Virus record (IMG/VR): IMGVR_UViG_3300047469_000118
Location: 1-44,178 of that record
Strand: one strand, 5' to 3'
Length of the DNA stretch: 44,178 nt
Source: a virus
Shown one piece after another: positions 1 through 7,702 of the stretch (the stretch's first letter is position 1; every line of letters starts with the position of its first letter). The position numbers and the translations under genes are program-made. The notes beneath the pieces are model-generated. The model saw only the letters and a list, made by a program, of their open reading frames with translations, had not been told where the DNA came from and made no database searches.

Positions 1-567
1 GATCCACTACGTTTCAAGCAGATCCTGTCCAACCTGATCAGCAACGCCATCAAGTTCACCGAACGCGGTCATGTGCGAGTCAGTCTGCAGACCGACGCAG
101 CACCGAACCCGCAGCAGCTTCACCTGCGTGTGTTGATTCAGGACAGCGGCATCGGTATCGGTGCCGCCGATCAGCAGCGCCTGTTCGAACCTTTTGCCCA
201 GGCCGACAACAGCGGCCAACTGGCCCGAACCGGCGCCGGGCTGGGTCTGGTGATCTGCCGCAGCCTGTGCGAGATGATGGGCGGCACTCTGAGCCTGAGC
301 AGCGAACAGGGTATGGGTACCCAGGTGTCCATGGCGCTCGACCTTACGACCCTGGAGCCTCTCGACCCTGCGCACCTGCAACGCGATCCTCCGGCACACG
401 CCAGCCCGCGTCTGAGCATCCTTGTAGTGGACGACCACCCGGCCAATCGCCTGCTGCTGTGTCAGCAACTGGAGTTTCTCGGCCATCATTGCGAAGCCGC
501 GCAAAACGGCGCCATGGCGCTGCAGAGCTGGCTGGCAAAGTCCTTCGACGTGGTCATTGCCGACTGA
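1..567 (+). pseudogene. Hybrid sensor histidine kinase, 3' truncated by the prophage
   Basis: Host gene entering from the left edge. The first residues, from DPLRFKQILSNLISNAIKFT, are the N box of a HATPase_c domain. DSGIGI (G1) and GAGLGLVICRSL (G2) follow, then a linker, then the start of a receiver domain (SILVVDDHPANRLLL). The frame stops at a TGA directly after FDVVIAD, where BvgS/EvgS-type receivers continue with CNMP and the fold's second half. The last Asp is the expected phospho-acceptor, so the protein ends right at it. The rest of the receiver and any Hpt domain should lie beyond attR, outside the window. The kinase core may still be made, but phosphorelay through this receiver should be lost while the prophage is present. 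Confidence 0.85.
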
Positions 568-579
568 GATGCGGCAATG
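555..579. other. attL: Probable attL core (inverted repeat)
   Basis: CATTGCCG at 555-562 and CGGCAATG at 572-579 form a perfect 8-bp inverted repeat around a 9-base spacer. This is the usual layout of core-type sites for a tyrosine recombinase. The host kinase frame runs into the left arm and the phage sequence starts within or just after the spacer, where the kinase frame breaks. A lambda-type int gene is cut by the right edge of the window, as expected if attR lies a short way beyond. A further inverted repeat, GACCGAC/GTCGGTC at 624-630 and 649-655, may be part of the recombination arm region. The exact crossover bases cannot be fixed without attR. Confidence 0.6.
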
Positions 580-814
580 TTTTGAATATTTTCTTTTATT
601 TTCAATGGGATGAAGCAATAAAAGACCGACTTGTTAGTGACGATACCCGTCGGTCCCGCGCTTAACAAAATCAATGAGTTATGGTTGTGTTTTGGGGAAG
701 ATTTCTCCGACCCTACCTCCCTTCCCGGCGTTCCGCCATATGCCCTGCCGTCCTGGCTGGGCAATTAAACTACCCCCTATCACCTGACACTCGTCATTCA
801 TATCAGCTTTCGAC

Positions 815-834
815 TACTGTATATCCAAACAGTA
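815..834 (+). promoter_or_regulatory. LexA (SOS) box
   Basis: CTGTATATCCAAACAG at 817-832 matches the gammaproteobacterial LexA consensus CTG-N10-CAG, with outer TA bases on both sides. It sits 15 bases before the start codon at 848, so bound LexA should block the promoter of the three-gene operon that follows. The operon would be induced by DNA damage, together with prophage excision. Confidence 0.85.
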
Positions 835-847
835 TAGAGATTGCCCC

Positions 848-1630
848 ATGACCGACCCAATCCGGGCCGCCGCCATCGCCGAATTACGCCGCGTGCTGTA
901 CGACGAATTCTCATGGCGCACGCACATTACAGAGCAGGCCACAAAAGTCGCCGACTTGGCCGACGCCATGCTGGCCTCAGGTCTGATTGATCTGCTCGAG
1001 CGCCTGGAGTTCGCCGATCTGATAACCGGTGCAGTGAGCCACTTTTCCGAAGAACGAGCGGCACGCTGGTTTCACGTCGCGGGCGAATATGAAATCGTGG
1101 CGAGTGACGGAAGGTGTGTGGCGCGGCTGGAAGGATGTCGGTTGTACTGGAGCCCGGAGCGTCAGGATGTAATGGGATTTGACGGGCAGCTGTACCCAGA
1201 CGACCGCGATAGCATCGTGCACGATCGGTGCAGCCGAGCAATTACATACGCTGAAATTTTTGGTCGCTGGCTGGCTAAAGATGGGGAATGGTTCGCCCTG
1301 GTTGAGGAGACGCGCCGGCGCAACGGCGAAATGTGCCGACGCCTCGATGATCCTGAGAGCTATCGCCTCGCGGTGGACATGGCGGCCCAAGCCCTGGAGG
1401 CGGCAAGTTTCGAAGAATACTGGCGATGGTGGCAGCGGCATCACTTTTCTGTGTTCACCCGCTGCCAGCACTGTAACGATCATGCGCTGGGCCGAGAGGA
1501 CTGCGGCAACTGCGCCGGGCAAGGTTTCGTCGTCATGTCGGACTGCCCGACGTCAATCCCGGCCAAGTGGCCAGCGGCACCACCGGCCGAAAGAGAGTGT
1601 CCAATGCAAAACGACCAGGCGGCGGGGTGA
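848..1630 (+). CDS. SOS-operon protein with C-terminal zinc-ribbon motif
   Basis: 260 residues, not matched to a named family. The N-terminal 200 residues are predominantly helical and acidic, with no recognisable catalytic motif. Near the C-terminus is CQHC followed by CGNC (residues about 210-228), a CxxC pair like a DnaJ-type zinc ribbon, suggesting metal binding and contact with nucleic acid or protein. It is the first gene after the LexA box, and the next gene starts four bases after its stop codon, so it should be co-induced with the SRAP gene. ATG at 848 lies just downstream of the LexA box. Its function is unknown; position and regulation suggest a DNA-damage or lysogenic-conversion role, which is inference. 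Confidence 0.75.
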   Translation: MTDPIRAAAIAELRRVLYDEFSWRTHITEQATKVADLADAMLASGLIDLLERLEFADLITGAVSHFSEERAARWFHVAGEYEIVASDGRCVARLEGCRLYWSPERQDVMGFDGQLYPDDRDSIVHDRCSRAITYAEIFGRWLAKDGEWFALVEETRRRNGEMCRRLDDPESYRLAVDMAAQALEAASFEEYWRWWQRHHFSVFTRCQHCNDHALGREDCGNCAGQGFVVMSDCPTSIPAKWPAAPPAERECPMQNDQAAG

Positions 1631-1633
1631 TTT

Positions 1634-2323
1634 ATGTGCGGCAGGATTGTTCAGTGCAGGGGAATGGACGACTTCTTCAGCGTTCTGGCGCCCAGGTATC
1701 CGAAGTATTTCGATCCGGAGCCAATCGGGCGGTACAACGTTGCGCCGTCGACGCGGGTCAAGCTGATTCACGCCGTCGAGGATGGGTTGCAGGTGGATGC
1801 GGTGAAATGGGGATGGAGCCCGTTCTGGGCCAAAGGGAAGAGGCCTGACCCAATCAATGCGCGGGTCGAGACTGTGACGACAGGGAAGTTTTTCAAGCAG
1901 CTATGGCCGCATGGGCGGGTCATTGTGCCAAGTGAAGGATGGTTCGAGTGGGTGAAGGATCCGGACGAGCCGAAGAAAAAACAGCCCTATTTCATTAGGC
2001 TGAAAGGTGAAGAACCGATGTTCTATGGCGCCCTCGCCCACGTCACGCCCGGGCTGGAGCCTCACGACGAGGATGGCTTCGTCATCATCACCGCCGCGAG
2101 CGATCAGGGCATGGTCGACATTCACGACCGTCGGCCGCTTGTGCTTACCCCTGAACTCGCTAACGAATGGCTTGACCCTGAGCTGGACGACGCCAGGGCC
2201 GCCCAGATCGCCAAGGAGTGTTGCCGGGATACCGCCGACTTCGAGTGGTTCCCAGTTGGCCGCGATGTTGGCAACGTGAAGAATCAAGGCCCGCAACTAA
2301 TCCTACCCCTGGGTGCGCCATGA
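1634..2323 (+). CDS. yedK: SRAP family protein (YedK/HMCES type)
   Basis: 229 residues, the normal length for the SOS-response-associated peptidase family. These proteins crosslink to abasic sites in single-stranded DNA through their N-terminal cysteine and so shield the lesion. The catalytic set is complete: Cys2 right after the initiator Met (exposed once Met is removed), Asn75 in INARVET, Glu105 in GWFEW and His164 in IHDRRP. Asn75 and Glu105 fall at the numbers used for E. coli YedK. The gene overlaps the next one by ATGA. Placement behind a LexA box agrees with the family's link to the SOS response. It may protect replicating phage or host DNA after damage; that phage-specific role is inferred. 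Confidence 0.93.
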   Translation: MCGRIVQCRGMDDFFSVLAPRYPKYFDPEPIGRYNVAPSTRVKLIHAVEDGLQVDAVKWGWSPFWAKGKRPDPINARVETVTTGKFFKQLWPHGRVIVPSEGWFEWVKDPDEPKKKQPYFIRLKGEEPMFYGALAHVTPGLEPHDEDGFVIITAASDQGMVDIHDRRPLVLTPELANEWLDPELDDARAAQIAKECCRDTADFEWFPVGRDVGNVKNQGPQLILPLGAP

Positions 2324-2547
2324 CACTTGAAGAGATGAATATCCCTCCTTCGATAAAGAAGGAAGCCGCCGACCTGCTCCGTAGGATCGAACTGGCGGAC
2401 GGCCTACTCGAGCTGTCCACCGCCGGCGGCATGACTGAGGGCTTCATGATCGGCCTGACCTGCCTCAAGGCGTTGCGCCCTTCGGACGCCGACGCGCTCG
2501 AGGTGATGTTCAGCCAGGCTATCGACCGGAAGATGGCGAGAAAGTGA
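2320..2547 (+). CDS. Small protein, third gene of the SOS operon
   Basis: 75 residues starting at the ATG that overlaps the SRAP stop codon (ATGA), so translation is probably coupled. The protein is helical and charged, with no signal peptide or membrane segment. I do not recognise the family. It ends nine bases before the convergent hydrolase-like gene. The start is chosen because of the ATGA overlap; the same frame stays open further upstream inside the SRAP gene. Confidence 0.65.
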   Translation: MTLEEMNIPPSIKKEAADLLRRIELADGLLELSTAGGMTEGFMIGLTCLKALRPSDADALEVMFSQAIDRKMARK

Positions 2548-2556
2548 ACCGACGAC

Positions 2557-2991
2557 TCATGCCAGGGCCCGCCGCACGCCTTCCGCGACGATGGTGACCG
2601 GGTATTCAAAGCCCGCATTCTCATGCTTGATGATCGCCTCCACCAAACCGGTCATGACTGCAGGATCGTTCAGCGTCAGCTCGCCGCTTGAGTCCTTGCC
2701 AGTGCTGGCCTTGATGCTCTGCTGGACCGAGGCCACATAGGCGGCGGTATCGTTCTCGCCTGGGGGCGCCCACCGATGGATGATGGCCTTGACCGTCTTC
2801 AGCCCGTACGTGGATCGGTAGGTCAGCAGCAGCTTGCCCAGGGCCCGGATACCGTTCTCGGCCGAATCGAACCGGGCGAAGCGTGGAGTCGGCACGCCTT
2901 CCTCGATGCCGAGCTGACCCTGCCACTGGTTGGCCTTGTTGAAGTCGATGTTGCCGGGGTTGTTATTGCGTACACCGCGTGCAGTTGGCAT
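2557..2991 (-). CDS. Putative phage peptidoglycan hydrolase / P5-like virion protein
   Basis: 144 residues. The N-terminus GVRNNNPGNI followed by WQGQLG, then FARFDSAENGIRA, LLTYRSTYGL, and WAPPGENDTAAYV is the signature of a family often annotated as phage 'structural protein P5' and thought to have a lysozyme-like role. The conserved Asn-rich start and the ENDT motif are typical. It is the last gene of the tail-fibre side of the late operon and is preceded by a hairpin terminator and the ribosome site GAGGAAAG. No other endolysin candidate was found in the window, so it is the best candidate for the lytic enzyme. Enzymatic activity is inferred from family resemblance only. Confidence 0.7.
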   Translation of the reverse strand: MPTARGVRNNNPGNIDFNKANQWQGQLGIEEGVPTPRFARFDSAENGIRALGKLLLTYRSTYGLKTVKAIIHRWAPPGENDTAAYVASVQQSIKASTGKDSSGELTLNDPAVMTGLVEAIIKHENAGFEYPVTIVAEGVRRALA

Positions 2992-3008
2992 TTCACTTTC
3001 CTCAGGGC

Positions 3009-3031
3009 AAAAAAAACCCGCTCAAGGCGGG
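3009..3031 (-). terminator. Hairpin terminator before the hydrolase gene
   Basis: Read on the minus strand, CCCGC-CTTGA-GCGGG is followed by eight T residues. It lies between the small membrane gene and the hydrolase-like gene, directly upstream of the latter's ribosome site. Late transcripts would need antitermination by Q to pass it. Confidence 0.75.
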
Positions 3032-3048
3032 CAGGAGAAACAGGTTTT

Positions 3049-3144
3049 TCAATATGGCGGCGTAATAAACCAGTCCGCCAGGTAGACGGATGCACAAAGA
3101 AGGACGAGAAGAGCGAGGAAGGTATTGATCAGCTTAGATGCCAT
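3049..3144 (-). CDS. Small single-span membrane protein
   Basis: 31 residues from the ATG at 3144: a short basic start (MASKLIN), one hydrophobic stretch (about residues 7-23) and a short polar tail. AAGGA lies seven bases before this ATG; an ATG two codons upstream is too close to the same site. It fits a small accessory lysis or membrane protein of the late operon, between the DUF1353 gene and the hydrolase-like gene. Function unknown. Confidence 0.5.
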   Translation of the reverse strand: MASKLINTFLALLVLLCASVYLADWFITPPY

Positions 3145-3200
3145 TTTCATTCCTTGAGCAGAGCATTCTCGAAGTTTACCAAACGATCGCTCCAGGCATC

Positions 3201-3677
3201 TCATGCTTTGGTATAGCTCCAGTGACCTCCCAATCGGACGCCCAGGTAAAAGATCAGCGCCCGCCATCGAGCGGTGCCGTCGCCCGTGGTCAGGGCTCGG
3301 TAATAAACGGCATCGCACTCGCGCCGGGAAAGCTGGCCAGAGGTGTAAAGCAGATCATGCAGGATAGATGCGCGCATGCCGTAGCCGACCAGCAGGCCGT
3401 ACAGGGCCAGGGCGATGACCGCGACGGCCAGCAGCGACCAGCGAATCCACGGATACGAATCGACCAGCGTCCCTCCGGTCAGCGCGGTGATTGCGCACCA
3501 CCGGCAGATCTCCCGCAGGATGCGGATAGAGGCCAAATCGCTGACGAATGTGTCCGGCACCACCAGTTGGCCGTGCTTCAGGTCGTTGAAGACCATGGCC
3601 TGGCGCATCTCCACGTCCCAGCGGCTGATGAATCGGATATCGGGTTTTACGTCAAATTTGCAGGCTGGCGCTGTCAT
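3201..3677 (-). CDS. DUF1353 family protein with membrane segment
   Basis: 158 residues. DUF1353 hallmarks are visible: LVVPDTFVSDLASI in the first third, then ILHDLLYTSGQLSRRECDAVYY and RWRALIFYLGVR near the end. Between them is an inserted hydrophobic stretch (about residues 80-100, WSLLAVAVIALALYGLLVGY), so this member may be membrane-bound. DUF1353 genes are common in the tail-fibre or lysis ends of siphophage genomes; their biochemical role is unknown. The conserved Asp and His positions suggest an enzyme. A hairpin terminator and a CGGAGAAAAG ribosome site lie just upstream. Confidence 0.8.
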   Translation of the reverse strand: MTAPACKFDVKPDIRFISRWDVEMRQAMVFNDLKHGQLVVPDTFVSDLASIRILREICRWCAITALTGGTLVDSYPWIRWSLLAVAVIALALYGLLVGYGMRASILHDLLYTSGQLSRRECDAVYYRALTTGDGTARWRALIFYLGVRLGGHWSYTKA

Positions 3678-3692
3678 GCTTTTCTCCGGGCG

Positions 3693-3718
3693 AAAAAAAG
3701 CCCACGCAGTGGTGGGCT
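3693..3718 (-). terminator. Hairpin terminator between lipoprotein and DUF1353 gene
   Basis: On the minus strand AGCCCAC-CACTGC-GTGGGCT is followed by a run of T residues. It closes the lipoprotein gene and sits directly before the ribosome site of the DUF1353 gene. The joint resembles the one before the tape-measure gene. Confidence 0.8.
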
Positions 3719-3744
3719 AGGCTCATCAGAATTTGCAGTCGTTA

Positions 3745-4248
3745 CTAGGGTCGTTGAGTAATGACGACCCGAGCAGTCTTTCCATTTTGGATCTCAAGGC
3801 GATTAGCAACGTAACCACCTTGAAGTTGGAGGCTACCCCGGAAGCCTGTAGGCGCGTACCAAGCAACCCGAGAGCTTACGAAATATCTACCCGGCGGTAC
3901 GTCCTCGAAGTGGAAAGAGCCGCTGCCATCTGCTTGGGTGGTTCGAATGTAGTTGATGTAGCGAGGATCTGGAGCGGACATTTCCTTCTTTTCCAGCACC
4001 GCAACCTGCCACCATTGCTCTCCGTAACTGGTAGCGGGGATTAAACGCACCTCTTCGCCAGCGCCATACTTCACGTCGCCTCCCAGCGTTTTCGTGAAGA
4101 CTTGGCCTTCGACAACCCCGGTGCCGGTCTGCGGCAGGCGCTGGAACTCAGCTTCATTGAATGCGATCCGCTGTGCCGGTGGCGCTGAGGCGCAGCCAGA
4201 AAGGATACTCGCTGCCACTAGGGCGAGGGCGATACTCCTAAAAATCAT
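3745..4248 (-). CDS. Lipoprotein with carboxypeptidase-regulatory-like fold
   Basis: 167 residues from the ATG at 4248, chosen because AAGGAG stands seven bases before it and because the protein then opens with a good signal peptide ending in the lipobox LSGC (Cys18). The mature part is rich in beta-strand; GSGSFHFEDVPPGRYFVSSR is characteristic of the carboxypeptidase regulatory-like (transthyretin-type) fold. It would be attached to a membrane facing the periplasm. It is followed by its own terminator, the pattern of a phage 'moron' gene that can be expressed from the prophage. Function unknown; surface modification or superinfection exclusion are possibilities only. Confidence 0.75.
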   Translation of the reverse strand: MIFRSIALALVAASILSGCASAPPAQRIAFNEAEFQRLPQTGTGVVEGQVFTKTLGGDVKYGAGEEVRLIPATSYGEQWWQVAVLEKKEMSAPDPRYINYIRTTQADGSGSFHFEDVPPGRYFVSSRVAWYAPTGFRGSLQLQGGYVANRLEIQNGKTARVVITQRP

Positions 4249-4313
4249 TGTCCAACTCCTTGATGTGGTGTGCGACTGTACCACTGCTAGCCCTTAGCCA
4301 CACCTTCCAAGCT

Positions 4314-4451
4314 TTAAAGCAGCTCGAGCACAGGCAGCTCGAGCAGGAAAGCTTCGATGGTTGGCTGCTCGCGCTCACCGCACAGCACTAGGTCAGCCAG
4401 CAGCGCGTGGCTCCACTTGCCGATCTGTTCGATTTTCAAAGTGGTAATGAA
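4314..4451 (-). pseudogene. Remnant of a gene 3' end
   Basis: An open minus-strand frame encodes a protein-like C-terminus: LKIEQIGKWSHALLADLVLC, then GEREQPTIEAFLLELPVLELL before TAA at 4314-4316. There is no ATG or ribosome site and an in-frame TAG lies at 4452-4454. This looks like a leftover C-terminal piece of a gene cut away when the neighbouring metalloprotease region arrived. The rest of the gap between 4249 and 4567 holds no other gene I can support; the last 100 bases before 4568 are AT-rich and probably carry the protease promoter. Confidence 0.4.
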
Positions 4452-4567
4452 CTAGCTCAAAGCAGCGCCTCCATTGTACGGAAATGTATCCATAGTGATA
4501 TCAAGGTGATATAACGCCAGTTTTAGGGCGTCAGAAGATCGCCTATCAAACTGGCAAGGAGCACAGA

Positions 4568-5812
4568 GTGGCTACAGGAGATATTCGGATTGATGCGCTG
4601 GTTGATGAGTTTTACACGAACTTAGCGACCAACCACGCGCATGGAACAGGCGCAGTTATTACCTACAGCTTTATGTCTGCTGCTCCAACCGGCTCAGATG
4701 TTTATGATTTCAGAGCGCTAAATGACGCTCAGAAAGCTGCGGTGCGATCGATGCTCACTGAGGTTTCGTCCACGGCTGGCGTTACGTTTCAAGAGATCGC
4801 CGGAACTGGCGTGTTGCAATACGGCCTGTATACCGGGCGTCCAGGCATCCCGACTGGGCCGGACAATAAAGCTGAATCAGTAACTAACAGCCAAGGCTCA
4901 ATCGTCTGGCTCAATTGGAAGGTTCCAGAGCTCGCGAATCTGGCAAGCGGCCAGGGCCGACAATATGTTCTGCATGAAACAGGCCACTCACTGGGGCTCA
5001 AGCACCCTGGAGCATACAGCGGCTACGATCATGGGCCATATCTCCCTGTGGGAAGCGCCACCGCAGCACACACGATCATGGCGTACAACGGGGGCAACAC
5101 TGAGCATTTCGGCGACTATGACGTTCTAGCTTTACAGTACCTCTACGGCGGCGTGGGAAGTCCGGTAGCTTCCAACATTCCGGTTGTCTCGACCTATACG
5201 AATGGAACATTTTTTAACGACACATTCGATTTCGACCTCAGTAAGTTTACTGGGCCTGCGCGGGTAGACGGAGGTGCTGGCATTGACACGCTGGTGATCA
5301 ACATCTCATCTGACAAAGCCACATTCAAATCAGGTTTGAAAGAGTTCACCTACAAAACGCCGGACGGTGGAACGTCAGGGATTGCGCTCGATAACCTTGA
5401 GCGTGTTCGTTTTGCCGACAAGACCGTTGCACTGGACATCGACGGCAACGCGGGTCAGGCTTACCGCCTTTACAAAGCTGCTTTTGACCGCACCCCCGAT
5501 AAGGAGGGTTTGAGCTTTTGGATAGCCGCTCTAGACAAGGGCGCGTCGATTGACTCAGTCGCTCAGGCTTTCGTGGTCAGCAGTGAGTTTAAGACTCTGA
5601 ATGGCCAGAATCCTTCTAACCTTTCGTTCGCGTCAAGCCTTTATCAGCACGTTCTCGGTCGGCTGCCCGACCAATCAGGTCTAGATTTCTGGGTCAATCA
5701 GCTTAACAACGGCCTTAGCAAAAGCCAGGTGCTGTACAACTTCTCCGAATCAACCGAAAACAAGATCGCATTGACAGGACAAGTCCAGAACGGAATCGAA
5801 TACATCGCGTGA
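4568..5812 (+). CDS. Serralysin-like zinc metalloprotease with DUF4214 domain
   Basis: 414 residues from a GTG with AAGGAG six bases before it. The metzincin zinc site HETGHSLGLKH is intact (His136, Glu137, His140, His146), and the Met-turn follows at Met171 (IMAYNG), as in the M10B serralysin family. After a beta-rich middle with a single half RTX-like motif (GGAGIDTLV, about residue 236) come two DUF4214-type repeats (YRLYKAAFDRTPDKEGLSFW, and LYQHVLGRLPDQSGLDFW). There is no N-terminal signal, typical of type I-secreted proteases, but the RTX repeats needed for that route are almost absent, so export or release by lysis is unclear. It is transcribed opposite to the tail genes and is AT-richer: probably lysogenic-conversion cargo. 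Confidence 0.88.
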   Translation: MATGDIRIDALVDEFYTNLATNHAHGTGAVITYSFMSAAPTGSDVYDFRALNDAQKAAVRSMLTEVSSTAGVTFQEIAGTGVLQYGLYTGRPGIPTGPDNKAESVTNSQGSIVWLNWKVPELANLASGQGRQYVLHETGHSLGLKHPGAYSGYDHGPYLPVGSATAAHTIMAYNGGNTEHFGDYDVLALQYLYGGVGSPVASNIPVVSTYTNGTFFNDTFDFDLSKFTGPARVDGGAGIDTLVINISSDKATFKSGLKEFTYKTPDGGTSGIALDNLERVRFADKTVALDIDGNAGQAYRLYKAAFDRTPDKEGLSFWIAALDKGASIDSVAQAFVVSSEFKTLNGQNPSNLSFASSLYQHVLGRLPDQSGLDFWVNQLNNGLSKSQVLYNFSESTENKIALTGQVQNGIEYIA

Positions 5813-5877
5813 AATCTTGCTGCTGACGCGGCCGGCTGTTGCTGGCCGACGTTGCTTCGATACTATTCTTTCGGTAG

Positions 5878-6501
5878 CTAGACGGGCCAGCTCTCTTCTA
5901 CCATCTCCTGCGTGATCGACCCGTCAGCCACGGCGGCGAGCAGATCGGCTTCACGGTTAAAGCAGGCCTGCACATACGCTCGTACTGCAGTGGCCACACC
6001 CAGGATCTGCTGCGCGGTCAGCTCGACGAAGCCTGCCGAGGTCTTCCAGTGCAACGAGTAGCTTGAATCGATCATCGCCTGCAACGCGGCGCCTGTAATC
6101 AGGCCCTGACTATCGCGTCCGGTATCGATCGGCATTCCGTCGATTATTGTGCCAGAGGTCTCGGCGACGAAGCGGCGGGCCGCAATCTGATCCGCCCACC
6201 GCTCCGCGATGGCCGCATCCCGCGCCGCCTTCTCTGCCGCCGTCATTGCGACCTGCTTGTGCGTGACGACCACCACCTTGCGTTCGGCGTCCAGCGTCAG
6301 CACCTCGGCGCCCCACTTCTTGTCGGTGTCCAGCTCGCCATCGGCGTTCTCTTCGGGCCACCAGGCGCAGTCTGTTACGCCCAGCGCAGGATCGGTCCAC
6401 GACAGATCCGCAAGCGCAGCGATGGCCTCCGGGCTGTCCGGCGACGCAAGGAAGTCCGGCATCGGCTCACGAGTTGCTACGCCATCTTTGACTTTGATCA
6501 T
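5878..6501 (-). CDS. DUF4376 tail-fibre accessory protein
   Basis: 207 residues. The C-terminal half carries the DUF4376 pattern: RRFVAETSGTIIDGMPIDT, RDSQGLITGAALQAM, then LHWKTSAGFVELTAQQI and VRAYVQACFNRE. Proteins with this domain lie at the end of fibre modules in many Pseudomonas phages, either as fibre tip or fibre assembly factor. It directly follows the glycine-rich gene on the same strand. It may act as chaperone or cap for that fibre; this is inferred from position. Confidence 0.8.
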   Translation of the reverse strand: MIKVKDGVATREPMPDFLASPDSPEAIAALADLSWTDPALGVTDCAWWPEENADGELDTDKKWGAEVLTLDAERKVVVVTHKQVAMTAAEKAARDAAIAERWADQIAARRFVAETSGTIIDGMPIDTGRDSQGLITGAALQAMIDSSYSLHWKTSAGFVELTAQQILGVATAVRAYVQACFNREADLLAAVADGSITQEMVEESWPV

Positions 6502-6513
6502 CTGCGTTACCCC

Positions 6514-7272
6514 TTAAAACCAAACTTCAATTCGGACACCGCCCATGTACGCAGCCTGCGCACCCAAATAACCAGAACCACCTCCGCCCCCCCAATAAGC
6601 GGCGGCGCCCCAGGGGTTGGTTTGCCCTTGATACCCCGCCGCTGTTGAGTCTGTACCGCTGCATCCGACACTCCCGCCATTACCAGAGCCGCCGCCGCCA
6701 CCTCCGCCGTCACGGACCCCAGCCGAACCTACGCCATTAGAACCAGTACCTCCGGACCCTGCGCCACCATTCCCACCGTTACCCCTGGTCCCCGCTGCTC
6801 CACCGCCCCCCGCGTTGGCACCACCAGTTGCGTACCCCCCGTTACCCCCTGTGAAATTGTACCTGCCTCCCGACCCTGCCCCACCTGACCCCAGCCCACC
6901 ACCGCCACCAACTAGAGAAACGTTTAAAAATTTAGCGGTCGCGGATTGCCCAGCCACTCCAACTGCAGGCGCAGCGGGGGAGCTGTAAGCAACCGAGGAT
7001 GGCGAACTAGTGGCGCTATATATTGCACTTTGCGCAGTGCCTCCCCCGCCACCACCCTGATTGATGCCTGGCACCGATCCGGATCCGCCTGCACCAACGG
7101 TCGTAACTCGATAAAACTTTGCTTTGGGCGGAAGATCGAAAATACCGGATTGACCACCGTAAAAATCGTAAATGACTGGATCATTCAGCAGTGAAAGATA
7201 TTCAGAACTGTTGTTTCGCGGCAACTCCAATGGATTACCCATTGAATTGCCCATGGGGTTGCCAAAGCTCAT
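6514..7272 (-). CDS. Glycine-rich tail fibre tip / adhesin candidate
   Basis: 252 residues. The first 60 are ordinary; about residues 65-240 are dominated by Gly-Gly-Gly runs separated by short variable segments, ending in an aromatic, beta-like tail (GGVRIEVWF). This resembles the polyglycine-sandwich adhesins that form fibre tips in T-even-like phages such as S16, where loops between the glycine strands contact the receptor. It starts exactly where the previous gene stops (TAA then ATG at 7275-7270) and lies in the fibre module. Receptor binding is inferred from composition and position. Confidence 0.7.
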   Translation of the reverse strand: MSFGNPMGNSMGNPLELPRNNSSEYLSLLNDPVIYDFYGGQSGIFDLPPKAKFYRVTTVGAGGSGSVPGINQGGGGGGTAQSAIYSATSSPSSVAYSSPAAPAVGVAGQSATAKFLNVSLVGGGGGLGSGGAGSGGRYNFTGGNGGYATGGANAGGGGAAGTRGNGGNGGAGSGGTGSNGVGSAGVRDGGGGGGGSGNGGSVGCSGTDSTAAGYQGQTNPWGAAAYWGGGGGSGYLGAQAAYMGGVRIEVWF

Positions 7273-7692
7273 TTACAATTCACCTTGTTCGGAATAGAAC
7301 GCAATACCGGCAGCAAGAGCCACTTGTGAGCCGACATACAAAATATCTCCCGCTTCAAGTCGCAATGGCGCTGTCAGCGATATGTTATTAAATGTTGTAA
7401 TCGGAATAGCGGTTGTGGCAGCAAAAACGTACGCAGCCATCAACGCCGAATCGATCAGTTGATAAACAGTCGGCGCGGAAGCTTTAACTACAAACATCAC
7501 CAGTGATGACGCTGTTACCGTGCCGCGTGGAATTGCAGTCACGCGACTAACAAGCGATCCATTTGCGCCACCAGTGGCGAGCGCAACAGCCCCTGTCACC
7601 GCAGATGTGCCGATGCCGCCAAGTGCTGCGGTTACAATCGCTGAGTTACTTTTAAATTTCTGCGCAAAAATTGGTTCGTGAACAACGGCCAT
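7273..7692 (-). CDS. Putative phage tail/fibre protein
   Basis: 139 residues from the ATG at 7692, which has AAGGAG seven bases upstream; longer upstream readings lack a ribosome site. The sequence is rich in Ala, Thr, Val and Ile and reads as continuous beta-strands, like a small trimeric or decorating fibre protein. No named family recognised. It is flanked by tail-fibre genes on the same strand and abuts the glycine-rich gene with no gap, so it is likely co-translated with it. Confidence 0.65.
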   Translation of the reverse strand: MAVVHEPIFAQKFKSNSAIVTAALGGIGTSAVTGAVALATGGANGSLVSRVTAIPRGTVTASSLVMFVVKASAPTVYQLIDSALMAAYVFAATTAIPITTFNNISLTAPLRLEAGDILYVGSQVALAAGIAFYSEQGEL

Positions 7693-7702
7693 GACTGGCT
7701 CC

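Noticed and set aside
4568-5812. Metalloprotease considered as a virion tail-associated enzyme
   Set aside because: It is transcribed against the tail genes, has its own ribosome site and AT-richer sequence, so cargo is the simpler reading.
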